A stretch of DNA of 64,000 nucleotides from Candidula unifasciata (GCA_905116865.2 CAJHNH020000565.1:177608-241607); one strand, 5' to 3'. Shown: positions 35,485 through 47,928, numbered from the stretch's first letter. Notes: generated from the sequence alone by a model not told the origin. Program-made: numbers and translations.

Positions 35485-36610
35485 TTTCTTCACTCTGACG
35501 GCTGTCGCAGAATACTTCAAGAGACTTGTCTATCGTCGCTTGCTTATCTTCAATAACAACTCACACACTGAAAGTCGTCTATAAAGAGCCTTGAAAATAT
35601 TTGCCCGGTGACCTGGCGGTGAACTCTTACCAAATGCGTCCAGTGTTATCTGGTGATGTTTTGTGCAGACACGTGACCTCGTCTGTCACTGGCTTCTTCT
35701 GCTTCACATCACAGCATATTTTAGTGACGAGTTATATTTATGTGCGTGTCTAACTTGCTCTTATTTGCTGATGTTTATTGTGATTATTTTCGTACTGTTT
35801 TATCTCCTAACTAGTCTTGATTTGTTATCTTCAGGTTTTGCCTCCCTTCCAGCAAACAACTAAACATGCAATAGAGACTGCACAACACAAGTTACCGGCA
35901 GGCTGGTTGTAACACTGCCAAGCTTAAAACAGCATTATAAGTTTAGCATCAGGAAGAAAATCAAGGTTCACATTTTGATGGCATCTTCCTGTAGCAATTG
36001 ACGTAATAAAACCTGGTCTTTTTCGCAGTCATCAAGGAAGAAAGTAGAGACTTTTAAATTGACATGCGATATAATGGCTATCAAATTACAATGAACAAGA
36101 TAAAATATATTCAATAACATAAGAAATCAGTATTTAGAGCCGTTAGCTGACAACTTGCAAAGTTATTCCCCTGAAAGGAGGATCTTCGTAGATGAAACCT
36201 TTCTATTAATAATCCCTTTTTTGTAGGATTTAAAAATCATGCACCTTTTGATTATCACGAAGAAGAAAATTTGATTAAGTAGTCTTTTGATGTCAGTTTT
36301 CTGTCCAGACACACACTGCAATCACTGTCTGAGTTTGGGATATCACTTGAACAAAATATGTACGTTGAGCTGTAGAGCTATCAGACTGATGGTCTTTTTC
36401 TGCCGACTTCACATTTGTGTGAAAAGACGTTCCCGTCCATTTTGTTAATAAAACCCAAGCGAGAGAAATCGGATTAAGGTTATTACAGAGCTTCGTCTAT
36501 CAGAATTAACGCTCCAGCCACGTAAAACAGATTGGCCTACCCCTAAGCAGCAGCAGCAGATGTCACATTAGCTGAAATTGTAATTTGGTGCCATCGGATG
36601 TAACCAATAC
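35485..36610. other. Unassigned sequence
   Basis: AT-rich, with no supported gene or repeat. Confidence 0.35.
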
Positions 36611-36611
36611 A

Positions 36612-36916
36612 ACAGCCATCTTGGTTCTGTGTTCAGTTCTGTGTTCGGTTTTGTGTTCGGTTCTGTGTTCGGTTTTGTGTTCGGTTCTGTGTTCGGTTTT
36701 GTGTTCGGTTCTATGTTCGGTTTTGTGTTCGGTTCTGTGTTCGGTTCTGTGTTCAGTTCTGTGTTCGGTTTTGTGTTCGGTTTTGTGTTCGGTTTTGTGT
36801 TCGGTTCTGTGTTTGGTTCTGTGTTCGGTTCTGTGTTCGTGTCCTGTCATCGGTTCTGTGTTCGGTTCTGTGTTTGGTTCTGTGTTCGGTTCTATGTTCG
36901 GTTCTGTGTTCGGTTA
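36612..36916. repeat. 12-bp minisatellite (TGTGTTCGGTTC family), ~25 copies
   Basis: Units of 12 bp alternate between TTCGGTTCTGTG and TTCGGTTTTGTG, with one TTCGTGTCCTGTCATCGG interruption near 36835. The monomer is the same as the TTCGGTTCTGTG component of the large array at 61.9-63.3 kb. Confidence 0.95.
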
Positions 36917-37079
36917 GCTGTGAGGTGGGCCACCAAACAATCTTACACGGATAAGGTGGGTCGTGGATGTGAAAAGGTTGAGAAACACTACTGTGATGAT
37001 GATGATGATGAAATGAATCTGCATATGGTTAGTTAAAGGCACTAGCTAAATCGCGTGCAAATTTAGGAGTGGTGGTGAG

Positions 37080-37205
37080 GAGGTGGAAGAGGGGGGGGGT
37101 CGGATAGAGGGTAGGGCGGGAAAAGGGATGGGGGGGGGGGTCGGATAGAGGGTAGTGCGGGAAAAGGGATGGGGGGGGGGGTGTGAAGTGAGGGGGTGTA
37201 GGGGG
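37080..37205 (+). repeat. G-rich duplicated block with quadruplex potential
   Basis: Two copies (period about 56 bp) of a block GGTCGGATAGAGGGTAG, then GGAAAAGGGATGGGG. G runs of 8-10 separate them, with further GGGG-GTGAG runs after. At least four G tracts of three or more lie within 30 bases in several places. Confidence 0.85.
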
Positions 37206-37239
37206 TGAGCTCAGCTCTCCCTAGAATTATTAGTGGCTC

Positions 37240-37512
37240 ATGGCAGCTGCCGTGGTGTAGCGGCCAGAGCCTCTCCTGTAGATCTGCAGATTGTGAGTTC
37301 AGGTCCTGACGGAGCCGAACTTTTGTCAAAAATGACCTTGGCTCTGAGGTGGATGCAGCCTTGAGTGGGTACCAGGAACAGTTCTGGGAAGTCAATGCGG
37401 CTGGGGTGATGCTGAGCATATCACCCACCAAGTGCTGATTGGTCAAAAAATATACGTCTAGCCCTATATGCCCAATACATATGAAGGCGTGAAAAAGGAT
37501 CCGTTACTTTGT
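37240..37512 (+). mobile_element. SINE family A, full length
   Basis: The head has TGGTGTAGCGG (A-box-like) near 37252 and a GAGTTCAGGTCC B-box-like block near 37296. The body is TGGGAAGTCAATGCGGCTGG, CATATCACCCACCAAGTGCT, TCTAGCCCTATATGCCCAAT and GAAGGCGTGAAAAAGG, with a TTACTTTGTTAC tail. Confidence 0.88.
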
Positions 37513-37581
37513 TACTTATAAGGGAGCTGAGCTCCCGGGTTTTAGCTCTCATGTCAGACAATGATATCGGGTCACCGTATG

Positions 37582-37803
37582 AGGTTGGCTTTTTTAAGTA
37601 TCCAGAAACCATGTGTTGTTAACCCTTTGGCTCGGTATTCTAGATATCGCAGCCCTTCGGCTTTGATTCCACGATAGATATCGTAAATCTCGGAGAAATG
37701 TGTCTTTTCTGCCTACCCCCGGGCGTGAACCCATATCAACATGGAATTCGTCACACGGTTGCCGCTCAGTGAGGTTTAACCAACTGCGCTAGAGAGCCGG
37801 GCA
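37582..37803 (-). mobile_element. SINE family C with flanking duplication
   Basis: The reverse complement begins GCCCGGCTCTCTAGCGCAGT. It has an A box TAGCGCAGTTGG that fits the consensus, a GGGTTCACGCCC B-box-like block, and ends in TTTCTGGATACTTAAAAAAG. CACCGTATG flanks both sides (37573-37581 and 37804-37812), a likely target-site duplication. About 85% similar by eye to the copy at 41295-41515. Confidence 0.88.
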
Positions 37804-38002
37804 CACCGTATGGTTACCTCGCAACTATTCGTCCTTTCACTGGCTGAGTGTGTGGATCATTTTATATCTGAATAACAAACCCATAGATTTTCTTTGAAGT
37901 CTGTTGTCCTTTCTTGGGCTGCCACCTGATCAGCCCTGAGCTTTTAAGAATTGTACCTTGACTAAAAACCCTCAGGGCAAGTCCTAAATACTCCGTTGAA
38001 CC

Positions 38003-38155
38003 CCTAAAGATGTTATCCTCATCAATCGGGTGCCGTTTAACGTCACATCCCATACCCCTAAAGATGTTATCCTCATCAATCGGGTGCCGTTTAACGTTAC
38101 ATCCCATACCTCTAAAGATGTTATCCTAAAGATGTTTAACGTCACATCCCATACC
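38003..38155. repeat. 54-bp tandem repeat, ~2.7 copies
   Basis: Units run CCCTAAAGATGTTATCCTCA, TCAATCGGGTGCCGTTTAAC, GTCACATCCCATA. The third copy carries an internal deletion. Confidence 0.9.
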
Positions 38156-38299
38156 TCTGCTGCGCTCTATTGCATGCTACTATTTCGATTTCTGACCCCA
38201 AGTTTAGCCTCCAATTTCTGCCAGACCATTTCTCATTTTAGTGCTTGAGTTTGTAATTTTTTTGGGCACATTTGATCTCAGAGTGTACCCAGTATATCT

Positions 38300-39135
38300 C
38301 CACTTGATTTTACTGCAGTCGATGCAGGTATTTCTCCAGACATTTCTCTGATTTTCTCTCTTTTGTTTTTAAAAATTTATTCAATTTGATGTTCGTGATT
38401 TCCCCCACACATTTTTCTTTTTTCAAATGCATTCAACTTTCGTTCCACATCTTCGGTATATGTTAGAAATAAAATCACGTTAGCATTAAAGATTTGCAGC
38501 TTTATTTAACAGCTAAATAACTTGGAGCTGCCTATTTTGTTGAGGCTCTTGCGGACTGTTGTTGTTGTTGTTGTTGGTTTTTTTTTTTTTTTGCTAATGC
38601 ATATCATTATTTCCTACACGGTATCTCTCCTTGAGAGTCGCAATTGCTACCCAGTTAGGTGAAATGGTCTGCTACTTTCTTTGACTGGTATGTTCTCTAA
38701 CCTGACATCTACATGATCTGTTGCTGACATATTTCATTGATTTGTCTTCTCATAACTTATTTCTAGTCCTATTGTTTTCTGTGTGTGTTCTTTTTACTCA
38801 GCAGAAGAATATAATCTGCGAAATCCAGATCCACCAGTTGTCAATTCTAAATCCAGTCAATGTCAATATTGCTTTTACAACATTTACTAATTACCCAATA
38901 ACTGGCTACTCTCAACAACGAGAGGAAGAGAGAATGTTGCAGGGTTTTACTCCAGTTTCCACTAAAAACCGGTCACTTAGACCATTTTCAGTGCGCACTG
39001 CACATTCTTGTATGCCGTAGCATTCTAAAATTCCTCATAGTGAAATTGTCTGTAAGCTGTCAAAGACCTTATTGAAATCAATAACATTCAGAATGAGAGG
39101 TCGTTGCTTCTCAGTATGTTCTTCTAGAATAAGTC
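38300..39135 (-). pseudogene. LINE reverse transcriptase remnant
   Basis: Minus-strand pieces from high to low coordinate are LRLILEEHTEKQ, then LILNVIDFNKVFDSL (the RT palm block usually IDFEKAFDS), GILECYGIQ, CAVRTENGLSDRFLVETGV, and ISQIIFFC, a ruined YADD region. The 3' part (38320-38500) aligns with 8960-9120, so it is the same family as the 8.8-10.1 kb remnant. A (GTT)n plus poly-T insert lies at about 38558-38593. Confidence 0.85.
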
Positions 39136-39427
39136 TCAGAGTCTTAGGAAGTTATACACATATATATATATATGCGTATGTGTGCCAGGTCGGTCTTTTT
39201 AACTCCGGCATCCAATGAAGTTAATCCCGCGTTAAGCCAATCAGGGGACCTGCGATTTGTTATTTTGCACTTGGGTTCTCCCCGTTTGCAGTCCCTTATG
39301 GTTTTACCGATCAGTACGAATTGTGTAATCGCTTATTAAATGTATTTCCGGTGGAGAGCACTGGGGTCGATGCTAGCCTTATCTTGGGAAGCAGAAATGC
39401 AACGTGAAGACGTTTTGTTGTGACACA

Positions 39428-39570
39428 GCAGAGTAGGTTTTATGCCTTGGCTGACTGCTGGCCTAAGAGGGAAGATTCGACCGGCGGACAGATAGAGCAA
39501 TGCAGGTTTTATGCCTTGGCTGACTGCTGGTCTAAGAGGGAAGCTTTGACCGGCGGACAGATTGAGCACA
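39428..39570. repeat. 69-bp direct duplication
   Basis: Two adjacent copies of a block GTAGGTTTTATGCCTTGGCT, GACTGCTGGCCTAAGAGGGA, then GACCGGCGGACAGAT, differing at a few sites. Confidence 0.9.
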
Positions 39571-40069
39571 GCTCTTCTGATGTGGATGATTCTGCAGAGT
39601 GCTTTATTTAAAACATTTTGATCTACTTTTTCTTCGGAACAAACAAGGCAGACTGAAGAAGCGACCATGTTCCATGAGCAACACATGGTCTCTACAATAC
39701 AACATAGGCTTTGTGCTATGGAGAGGAGAAACTTCATCCTTGGTTTTAATAGGTCTCCGAAACAAATGGAGAGGCAGCAGTTACGTATTATAAATCTCTC
39801 TCGTGTGGCAAAATAAAGGCTAACGAGCTTTCACGTGTGCTATGTCTAAAAACTTGATATTAAGTGGCAAGACAAGATCACAAACACTGAGGTACTGGAA
39901 AAAAACAAGGCATTACAACCGTTTTCTCACTGCTTAGTCTCCGAAAGTTCAGGTGGCTGGGTCACCTGAAGAATGAAAGGTGCCTGAATAACAAAGGACA
40001 TCCTCTATAAAATTTTAAAGATAATGTATAATTTAGTTAGAAAAATGTATGTATGTATGAAAGTTGTAT

Positions 40070-40640
40070 CCCACCAGGACATCAAACAAGCAATAAATAC
40101 ACTGTGACACAAAGTGCCACCATGCGGATGAGGATTAGCCGTGGAGATGTCCCGGAAACCCCAATCAGCCGTTAGGCCATATTTATGACCCGGCTATATT
40201 TAGGGCCCCCGGCAAAAGCCAGGGTGGGGCTTTAAAATAACTTAAAATTGCATAGCACACGGGGATGACGGGGATACCAGAAAAATCTATATCTTCTATT
40301 ACCCAACCAAGACATCACACAAGCAATAAACACCCGATGACACAAAGTTCCACCATGCGGATGATGATCATCCGTGGAGAGGTCCCAGAAACCGCGTTCA
40401 GCCATAAAACCATATTTATGGCCGAGCTATTTTGCGGCCCGTGGCAAGAGCTAGAGTGGGGCTTCAAATACCGAAAAATTACATCCCGTAAAGGAATGAC
40501 GAGAATACTGGGGAAAATGAATGAATGAATGAATTTCTACCCCACCAGGACATCACACAAGCGATAAACACCCGATGACACAAAGTGCCACCATGCGGAT
40601 GAGGATCACCGTGGAGAGGTCCCAGAAACCGCGTTACTGG
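40070..40640 (+). repeat. Dispersed repeat family B, three successive copies
   Basis: Copies at about 40070-40270, 40296-40510 and 40537-40640 (the last truncated at CCGCGTT), all in the same orientation. Each starts near ACCAGGACATCA(A/C)ACAAGC and contains AAAGTGCCACCATGCGGATG-like blocks. They are separated by short AT-rich or (GAAT)n spacers, suggesting local tandem duplication or targeted reinsertion. Confidence 0.85.
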
Positions 40641-41264
40641 GGAAAAAAGTCAATTTGAAAATTGCGGACACCCCTCGTGAAAGCGTAGTTTGGGTGACAA
40701 TAATCATATTAAAATAATTGTCGAGTTTGATTGTATTCTTATTGCGACATTCCCTGCGTTGTTTGGACAATATCCGCAACAGACTACACGTTACAAAACC
40801 TCGATTTTCTTGTGTCTAAATATTCCCCCCGAACGGTAACTCTCTTGACTATCTGCAGAGAGCTAATAAAATCGCGGATTATCGCTCTTGGCCCAGTATT
40901 GTCTAGCACGTATGGCGCTCTCATGAATGTCTTAGCCAGCTCAAGGGAGACAAATTCTCACCGGAACAGCCACGATATATTTCATTATGGATGTAAGTGA
41001 TTTTCTCCTGTACCTGTGACGATACGATGGATGGACGGACGGACACGATGTTCTATTTTCCATACTCAATAAGTTATTAACATTTTCTAGCTCAAGCCTA
41101 AAAAAAAAAAATCGCAGTTTCCATTCCGGCATTCGAGGACAATTTGAAGAATTACACAGACCCATGATGAGATACTTTCAGCCTCAGATTCATTTTTACT
41201 GAAACTAAGAAACCTCTCTGGTCTTTTTATAATCAACAAATAATGGGAATTGTCTATTTTGGAG

Positions 41265-41733
41265 CAGTAGTAGTAGTACTTTTACCCCACTAGGGCCCGG
41301 CTCTCTAGCGTAGTTGGCTAAACCGGATTGCGCGGAGACCAGGTGACGAACTCCTTGTGGTCCAGGTTTAACCCCGGGGGTATGCAGAAAAGCCACATTT
41401 TCTCCTAGATTTACGGTATTTACAATGGAATCAAGGCCGAAAGGTTGCGATATCCATAATACCCAGCCTAAGGGTTAACAACTCATGGCTTCTGGATACT
41501 AAAACAAACAAACAAACCCCACTAGGACATTACACAAGCGATAAACATCCGGTGACACAAAGTGCCAACATGCAGATGAGGATCACCCATGGAGAGGTCC
41601 TGAAAACCGCGATCAGCCATTAGACCATATTTACGGCCGGGCTATATTGCGGCCCTTGGCAAGAGCCAGGGTGCGGCTTCAAAATGACGAAAATTTGCAT
41701 CCCACAAGGGGATGACAGTGATAATTATATTAA
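41265..41733 (+). repeat. Dispersed repeat family B, copy split by a SINE C insertion
   Basis: The family B start (about 41265-41294, ending ACCCCACTAGG) is interrupted at 41295 and resumes at 41516 with the same ACCCCACTAGG, continuing through ACATTACACAAGCG to GGATGACAGTG near 41727. Confidence 0.85.
41295..41515 (+). mobile_element. SINE family C with 11-bp target-site duplication
   Basis: A 221-bp tRNA-derived SINE. It starts at GCCCGGCTCTCTAGCGTAGT and has a perfect A-box TAGCGTAGTTGG and a weak B-box in GGTCCAGGTTTAACCCC. The body includes GATTTACGGTATTTACAATG, and the tail is (AAAC)n. It is flanked by ACCCCACTAGG at 41284-41294 and 41516-41526. The host sequence is a family B repeat, so SINE C insertion is the younger event. 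Confidence 0.93.
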
Positions 41734-42011
41734 GAGCAGTTATCAGTCTCTTTGCTGTGAAGATAGACAATTCGTTCAGACCATATTTGGGCGTTATCAC
41801 AATACAGTCCCGTACTGGCTAAAGACAGAGAATAGCAAACTGATTGTAGAGTGAGGAAGATAAAAACAGTGGCCGCTTGTTGAAACTTGACGTTGGCAAG
41901 TGGCGTAGACCTAGAGCAGGAACACTGTCGAGTGAAAGTGGCAGCAGTAGATAAAGAGAAACAACCCAGGATAAATTATAGTGAGAGCGAGGTAACTGGA
42001 GATAAAGAGAC

Positions 42012-42013
<2 letters not shown>

Positions 42014-42078
<65 letters not shown>
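42014..42078. repeat. (GA)n microsatellite
   Basis: GA dinucleotide run of about 60 bp with a few AAAG interruptions at its right end. Confidence 0.95.
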
Positions 42079-42389
42079 GCAAGAGAAATAGAAACGACTC
42101 CAGAAACGACACACTCGCACACACACACACACATTGTGAGCAGCAGCTAAGAGCAGGTTGGGATGACCGCAGGGCTCTCATGCAACCGAACAGGGTTCAA
42201 ATCTTCGGTATACTTGGCTATTCTTTTTGTCGGGGACAGTAGCCATGCAGCCTCAAGACTAATGACCCCTTCCCTTCCTCCTACAACCTCCCTACTAACC
42301 CCTTCCCCTCACTCTCCCTATACTGCCAAAAATGTAATTAGGTCAGTGAGGAAAACTTAAAAAACTGAAGCTCATCATTGCTAGAACTA

Positions 42390-43497
42390 ATGGAGCGACA
42401 TGTTATGTGCACCCAGTGTGCTATCTGCAGTGACGTGTTATGTGCCCACAGTATGCTATCTTCAGTGACGTGTTATGTGCACACAGTATGCTATCTTCAG
42501 TGACGTGTTATGTGCACCCAGTGTGCTATCTTCAGTGACTTGTTATGTGCACACAGTGTGCTATATTTAGCGACATGTTATGTGCACACAATGTGCTATC
42601 TTCAGCGACATGTTATGTGCACACAGTGTGCTATCTTCAGCGACGCGTTATGTGTACACAGTATGTTATCTTCAGTGACGTATTATGTGTACACAGTATG
42701 TTATCTTCAGTGACGTGTTATGTGCACACAGTGTGCTATCTTCAGTGACATGTTATGTGAACACAGTGTGGTATCTTCAGCGATGTGTTATGTGCACACA
42801 GTGTACTATCTTTACTGACGTGTTATGTGCACACAGTGTGCTATCTTCAGTGACGTGTTATGTGCACACAGTGTGTTATCTTCAGTGACTTGTTATGTGC
42901 ACACAGTGTGGTATCTTCAGCGATGTGTTATGTGCACACAGTGTACTATCTTTAATGACGTGTTATGTGCACACAGTGTGCTATCTTCAGTGACGTGTTA
43001 TGTGCACACAGTGTGTTATCTTCAGTGACTTGTTATGTGCACACAGTGTGCTATATTTAGCGACATGTTATGTGCACACAATGTGCTATCTTCAGCGACG
43101 TGTTATCTGCACACAATGTGCTATATTCAGTGACGTGTTATGTGCACACAGTGTGCTATCTTCAGTGACATGTTATGTGAACACAGTGTGCTATCTTCAG
43201 CGACGTGTTATGTGCACACAGTGTGTTTTCTTCAGTGACGAGTTATGTGCACACAGTGTGTTATCTTCAGTGACGTGTTATGTGCACACTGTGTGCTATC
43301 GTCAGTGACATGTTATGTGCACACAAGGTGGTATCTTCAGGGAAGTGTTATGTGCACACAGTGTGGTAACCTTAGTTACGTGTTATGTGCACACAGTGTG
43401 CTATCGTCAGCGACATGTTATGTGCACACAGTGTGGTATCTTTAGCGACATGTTATGTGCGCACGGTGTGGTATCATCAGCGACGTGTTATGTGACG
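42390..43497. repeat. Minisatellite, 35-bp unit, ~31 copies
   Basis: The unit is TGTTATGTGCACACAGTGTG then CTATCTTCAGTGACG. GTGCAC is palindromic and present in nearly every unit. A block of about 14 units at 42480-42760 resembles the block around 43000-43200 (shared CTATATTTAGCGACA variant), evidence of internal multi-unit duplication. Confidence 0.96.
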
Positions 43498-43814
43498 TGA
43501 TGATCAATGTTCATGTCACATTTAATATTCGTTCGCCCTTGAGAGGCCGGTTGGAACGTTGTGTTGTGGTTTACAACTAGGCTGGAATATCTGACCTATG
43601 TACTTATTTTTTTCAATCACGGAATATTACTGTGGGTTCCACAACTGGTTAGGTGACGGAGTTTGATGTCGGGGGCACACTTAAACTAAACAGTCCTTGG
43701 TGACAGCATGCGGCGCCAACTCCTCTGGCTAATACGAACTGTACAGACAGTAGTGACCGTTTTGTGTTGTTGTTGTTGTGACGGCGTTGGTGGTAGTGGT
43801 AGCAATAGTACTGG

Positions 43815-43912
43815 TACTAGATGGGTGATGTGGTTGCTGTTACACTGGCCACATTTACTTTTCAGTACAGATTAATGCTACCCATTTTAGTCTGGGTGGA
43901 CACGGATGCCAA
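43815..43912 (-). mobile_element. SINE family A fragment
   Basis: ATGGGTGATGTGGTTGCTGT then CTGGCCACATTTACTTTTCA and GTCTGGGTGGAC match the family A body. Diverged and without ends. Confidence 0.6.
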
Positions 43913-44134
43913 CTTCAATTTGACAACAATATTTCGTCAAGCAATGACGTTTCCATACTTCGTAGAGGGTGATATGATTTTCACGAATTTGGTAAAAAAA
44001 AAAGGGGGTTGGTTGGTGCCAGACACTGTTAACGGAGAGAGCTTAATATATTATTTTTAAGTTCTAATTTTCTAACTATTTTTATTTTAACCATACCGCA
44101 ACGTGATAATTGTCGTATGGCCTGGTTTAGTGTG

Positions 44135-45015
44135 ATGTGTTTGTTAAATAAGCAAGGCTTCTGATTGTGTTCAACACCAAAAACTGCATCACATATTGAT
44201 ATGCATGAGATTTCTATTTGGTACATCCTAAAGAATATCTTTATCTTGAGCAAAAAGCACCAATCAGAGTAGCTGGTAAAACATCAGATTGCCCTGAGGT
44301 GCAGAGATGAGTCAGACAGGGCTGTATTTTCTCCCCACGCCTTTAACATATATGCTGAAAATATTACGAGAAATGCAATTAGTGAAGAGGCCTGTGACAG
44401 CTTTGATCTACTCACAGATGGAGGCAAGCTTATTTGAGAATTCAGATACGCAGACGACACACCCCTTCTTTCCAGCAGAGTACATGGCTTCGAAAAATTA
44501 ATTCTGATCTTCAGGAAAAGATAGCAAAAAAGATCTTTTTTTTTCTTTCTTTCTGAATCTTGATTTTTTATTTTAAATCCACAATGAATATAACACACCA
44601 ACCACCTTCTAAAATCGATTTTGAAAATTTTGAAAATGTGTGAACAACAATGGCGACTGCCCAAAAGTTAGAAAAAGACTTGCTTTAATAACGGAGACGC
44701 TAAAGGGCAGAAAAAACCTATAATACAGTACACTAAGAGAGTTAAAGTAAACGTTTTGAGATCATGCATGTTTCCCTGTCAACTGATGGATATCAGCCAT
44801 GAACACTTACACAAATTTTAAAGACTGATTATAGGAGATTTTGAATTAAAATACTACAGAAAAAAAATTCTTAGAATAGACTGGATCAATATATTATTTG
44901 ATCTGAACATTGGGGATAACTGGCTCATCAACAGTGTCCTGTCCTGAAAATTCAAGTATTTTGGCCGTGCTGGACGTCAAGGCAGCTTGAAGAGAACGAT
45001 AATGGAGTGATGATT
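44135..45015 (+). pseudogene. LINE reverse transcriptase remnant with YADD box
   Basis: Plus-strand pieces in shifting frames: CVQHQKLHHI near 44170, RVAGKTSDCPEVQR near 44267, and VRQGCIFSPRL near 44310. Then FNIYAENITRNAISEEA, DLLTDGGKL, a stop, and EFRYADDTPLLSSRV near 44445, which holds the catalytic YADD. The C-terminal part near 44860-45010 reads KKILRIDWINILFD, then NWLINSVLS, KYFGRAGRQGSLKRTIME. At least three frame breaks. The C-terminal section is related to 58760-59210 (-). Confidence 0.87.
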
Positions 45016-45094
45016 TGTTCAACTAGCGTTTTTCTTACTATCATTATTTATGCTTTTTTTGTTTTTTTGTTCTTCAGTTTTGCCCCGGTCATCG

Positions 45095-45096
45095 TG

Positions 45097-45151
<55 letters not shown>
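45095..45151. repeat. (ATC)n trinucleotide microsatellite
   Basis: About 19 ATC units just past the LINE remnant, perhaps grown from its 3' tail. Confidence 0.93.
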
Positions 45152-45152
<1 letters not shown>

Positions 45153-45639
45153 CCCATCAAGTATTTTAGGTGTAAGGTCTTGCTTGAAAGCTTCCGGATA
45201 AATCCCGTCTGCTGTGTGTCTTGTGAAATGCTCTCTCATCCCACCGAAATCTGGCTTGACATTTGTGTGCCTGCCTGCTTTATTCATGTTTTTCTTGGTC
45301 TACCTGTTTGCTTGCACCCAGAATAATTTTGTCTGGTTGTCCTCTTTTTAGTTTCTTTGTGCCTCAGTGTCTGACCAAATGGTGAGAGCCCTTGCTTTTA
45401 ATATTTTATTTTTATTTTTTTCTTTAGAGACTTCGTGTTATATCCATCCTACAATCCCCTCCCCCTTCCCACAACCCCCCCCCTTCCCACAATCCCAACC
45501 TTCCCACAACCCCAAATGATATCATTTAAAAAATATGCGAGTTAGCTGGGGTTTGTTTTTCGACCCCCGCCCCCCAGAAACACCATATGTCAAATGACCA
45601 TACAAGCTGTCCTCTGCATTTACAACTGTTCATACAGTC

Positions 45640-45860
45640 AGTAACATAGACCCCGTGTGAGTTCCTGGCCCCATTTATGGGGAGAAATGGGGGGAGGGGG
45701 GGAATAGACTCTATGTCTAAAAAAGAAATTGCGTAAAAAGGCGACTATTTGTGGAGTTGTACTCCCAAGTTTACAACGTATTAGCATGAGAGGCCAGAAA
45801 CCAACAGTCAGCACACGAGTTAATCTGTTTAAGCAGAATTCAAATTCTGGAAGTCCAGAA
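45640..45860 (+). repeat. Dispersed repeat family D, copy
   Basis: CCCGTGTGAGTTCCTGGCCC, then GGGGAATAGACTCTATGTCT, GAAACCAACAGTCAGCA and CAAATTCTGGAAGTCCAGAA. Homologous to 18298-18612 and 57060-57395. Confidence 0.65.
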
Positions 45861-46311
45861 GTGGACGAAAAACCAAAAATGTTCGACATAGTTTGCTGCA
45901 TGCCTTGTCTGACACAATAACATCACGAGGCATTCTCTCTAGGTGGGCAAACCATTTGAATTGCTGTCTTTGTAGATACAGTTGAGAACTGCTTACGTGC
46001 CGACTTGTTCTCTTATGACGCCATCTTCAGACATTACACTTTCACAGTCGCTAACTACAGCAGTCAGACCACGAATTCCATATCTCGGTAACACAGCGTA
46101 GAAAGTACTCCATCTCAGAGAACACACTGCCGGAGTCTACCAATCATCAGTGGAAGTCCTTATTTGAAAACACTTTCAGGGAGCTGGCTGATCCATGCCA
46201 TAACCTTGAGGTCTCCGGACTCTTCTGCTGTGTTTTCACACTCCTACTTACAAAACAGGACATTGTTATCGTTTTTGGCACCTAGCTAGTGGTGGTCACC
46301 AGTATTGCGAG

Positions 46312-47928
46312 CAGTGTCCCTCTCGCAACAGTCTGATTGTATATCCGTGTCGCAACATTATGATTGTATATCCGTGTCGCAACAGTATGATTGTATATCC
46401 GTGTCGCAACAGTATGATTGTATTTCCGTGTCGCAATAGTCTGATTGTATGTCCGTGTCGCAACAGTATGATTGTATTTCCGTGTCGCAATAGTCTGATT
46501 GTATATCCGTGTCGCAACAGTATGATTGTATTTCCGTGTCGCAATAGTCTGATTGTATGTCCGTGTCGCAACAGTCTGACTGTATGTCCGTCTTGCAACA
46601 GTCTAATTGTATGTCCGTCTCGCAACAGTCTGACTGTATGTCCGTCTTGCAACAGTCTGATTGTATGTCCGTCTCGCTACAGTCTGATTGTATTTCCGTC
46701 TCGCTACAGTCTGATTGTATGTCCGTCTCGCTACAGTCTGATTGTATGTCCGTCTCGCTACAGTCTGATTGTATGTCCGTCTTGCAACAGTCTGATTGTA
46801 TGTCCGTCTTGCTACAGTCTGACTGTATGTCCGTCTCGCTACAGTCTGATTGTATGTCCGTGTCGCAACAGTCTGATTGTATGTCCGTCTCGCTACAGTC
46901 TGATTGTATGTCCGTCTCGCTACAGTCTGATTGTATGTCCGTCTTGCAACAGTCTGATTGTATGTCCGTCTCGCTACAGTCTGACTGTATGTCCGTCTCG
47001 CTACAGTCTGATTATATGTCCGTCTCGCTACAGTCTGATTGTATGTCCGTCTCGCTACAGTCTGATTGTATGTCCGTGTCGCAACAGTCTGACTGTATGT
47101 CCGTCTCGCTACAGTCTGATTATATGTCCGTCTTGCAACAGTCTGATTGTATGTCCGTCTTGCAACAGTCTGATTGTATGTCCGTCTCGCTACAGTCTGA
47201 TTATATGTCCGTCTTGCTACAGTCTGATTGTATGTCCGTCTTGCAACAGTCTGATTATATGTCCGTCTTGCAACAGTCTGATTGTATGTCCGTCTTGCAA
47301 CTGTCTGAATTGTATGTCCGTTTCGGTACAGTCTGATTTATGTCCGTCTTGCAACAGTCTGATTGTATGTCCGTCTCGCAACAGTCTGATTGTATGTCCG
47401 TCTCGCAACAGTCTGATTGTATGTCCGTCTCGCTACAGTCTGATTGTATGTCCGTCTCGCAAGAGTCTGATTGTATGTCCGTCTCGCAAACAGTCTGATT
47501 GTATGTCCGTCTTGCAACAGTCTGATTGTATGTCCGTCTTGCAACAGTCTGATTGTATGTCCGTCTTGCTACAGTCTGATTGTATGTCCGTCTTGCTACA
47601 GTCTGATTGTATGTCCGTCTTGCAACAGTCTGATTGTATGTCCGTCTTGCAACAGTCTGATTGTATGTCCGTCTTGCAACAGTCTGATTGTATGTCCGTC
47701 TTGCTACAGTCTGATTGTATGTCCGTCTTGCTACAGTCTGATTGTATGTCCGTCTCGCTACAGTCTGATTGTATGTCCGTCTCGCTACAGTCTGATTGTA
47801 TGTCCGTGTCGCAACAGTCAGACTGTATGTCCGTCTCGCTACAGACTGGTTGTATGTCCGTCTCGCTACAGTCTGATTGTATGTCTGTCTCGCTACAGTC
47901 TGATTGTATGTCCGTCTCGCTCGCTGGC
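46312..47928. repeat. Minisatellite, 27-bp unit, ~60 copies
   Basis: The unit is TGATTGTATGTCCGTCTCGC then TACAGTC. Variants TCTTGCAACAG, TCTCGCTACAG and TGTCGCAACAG occur in runs. The left end has TATATCCGTGTCGC and TATTTCCGTGTCGC forms in alternation. Period 27 leaves a 547-codon plus frame and long minus frames; the longest open frame in the window is therefore an array artefact. An aberrant unit sits near 47290-47340. Confidence 0.97.
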
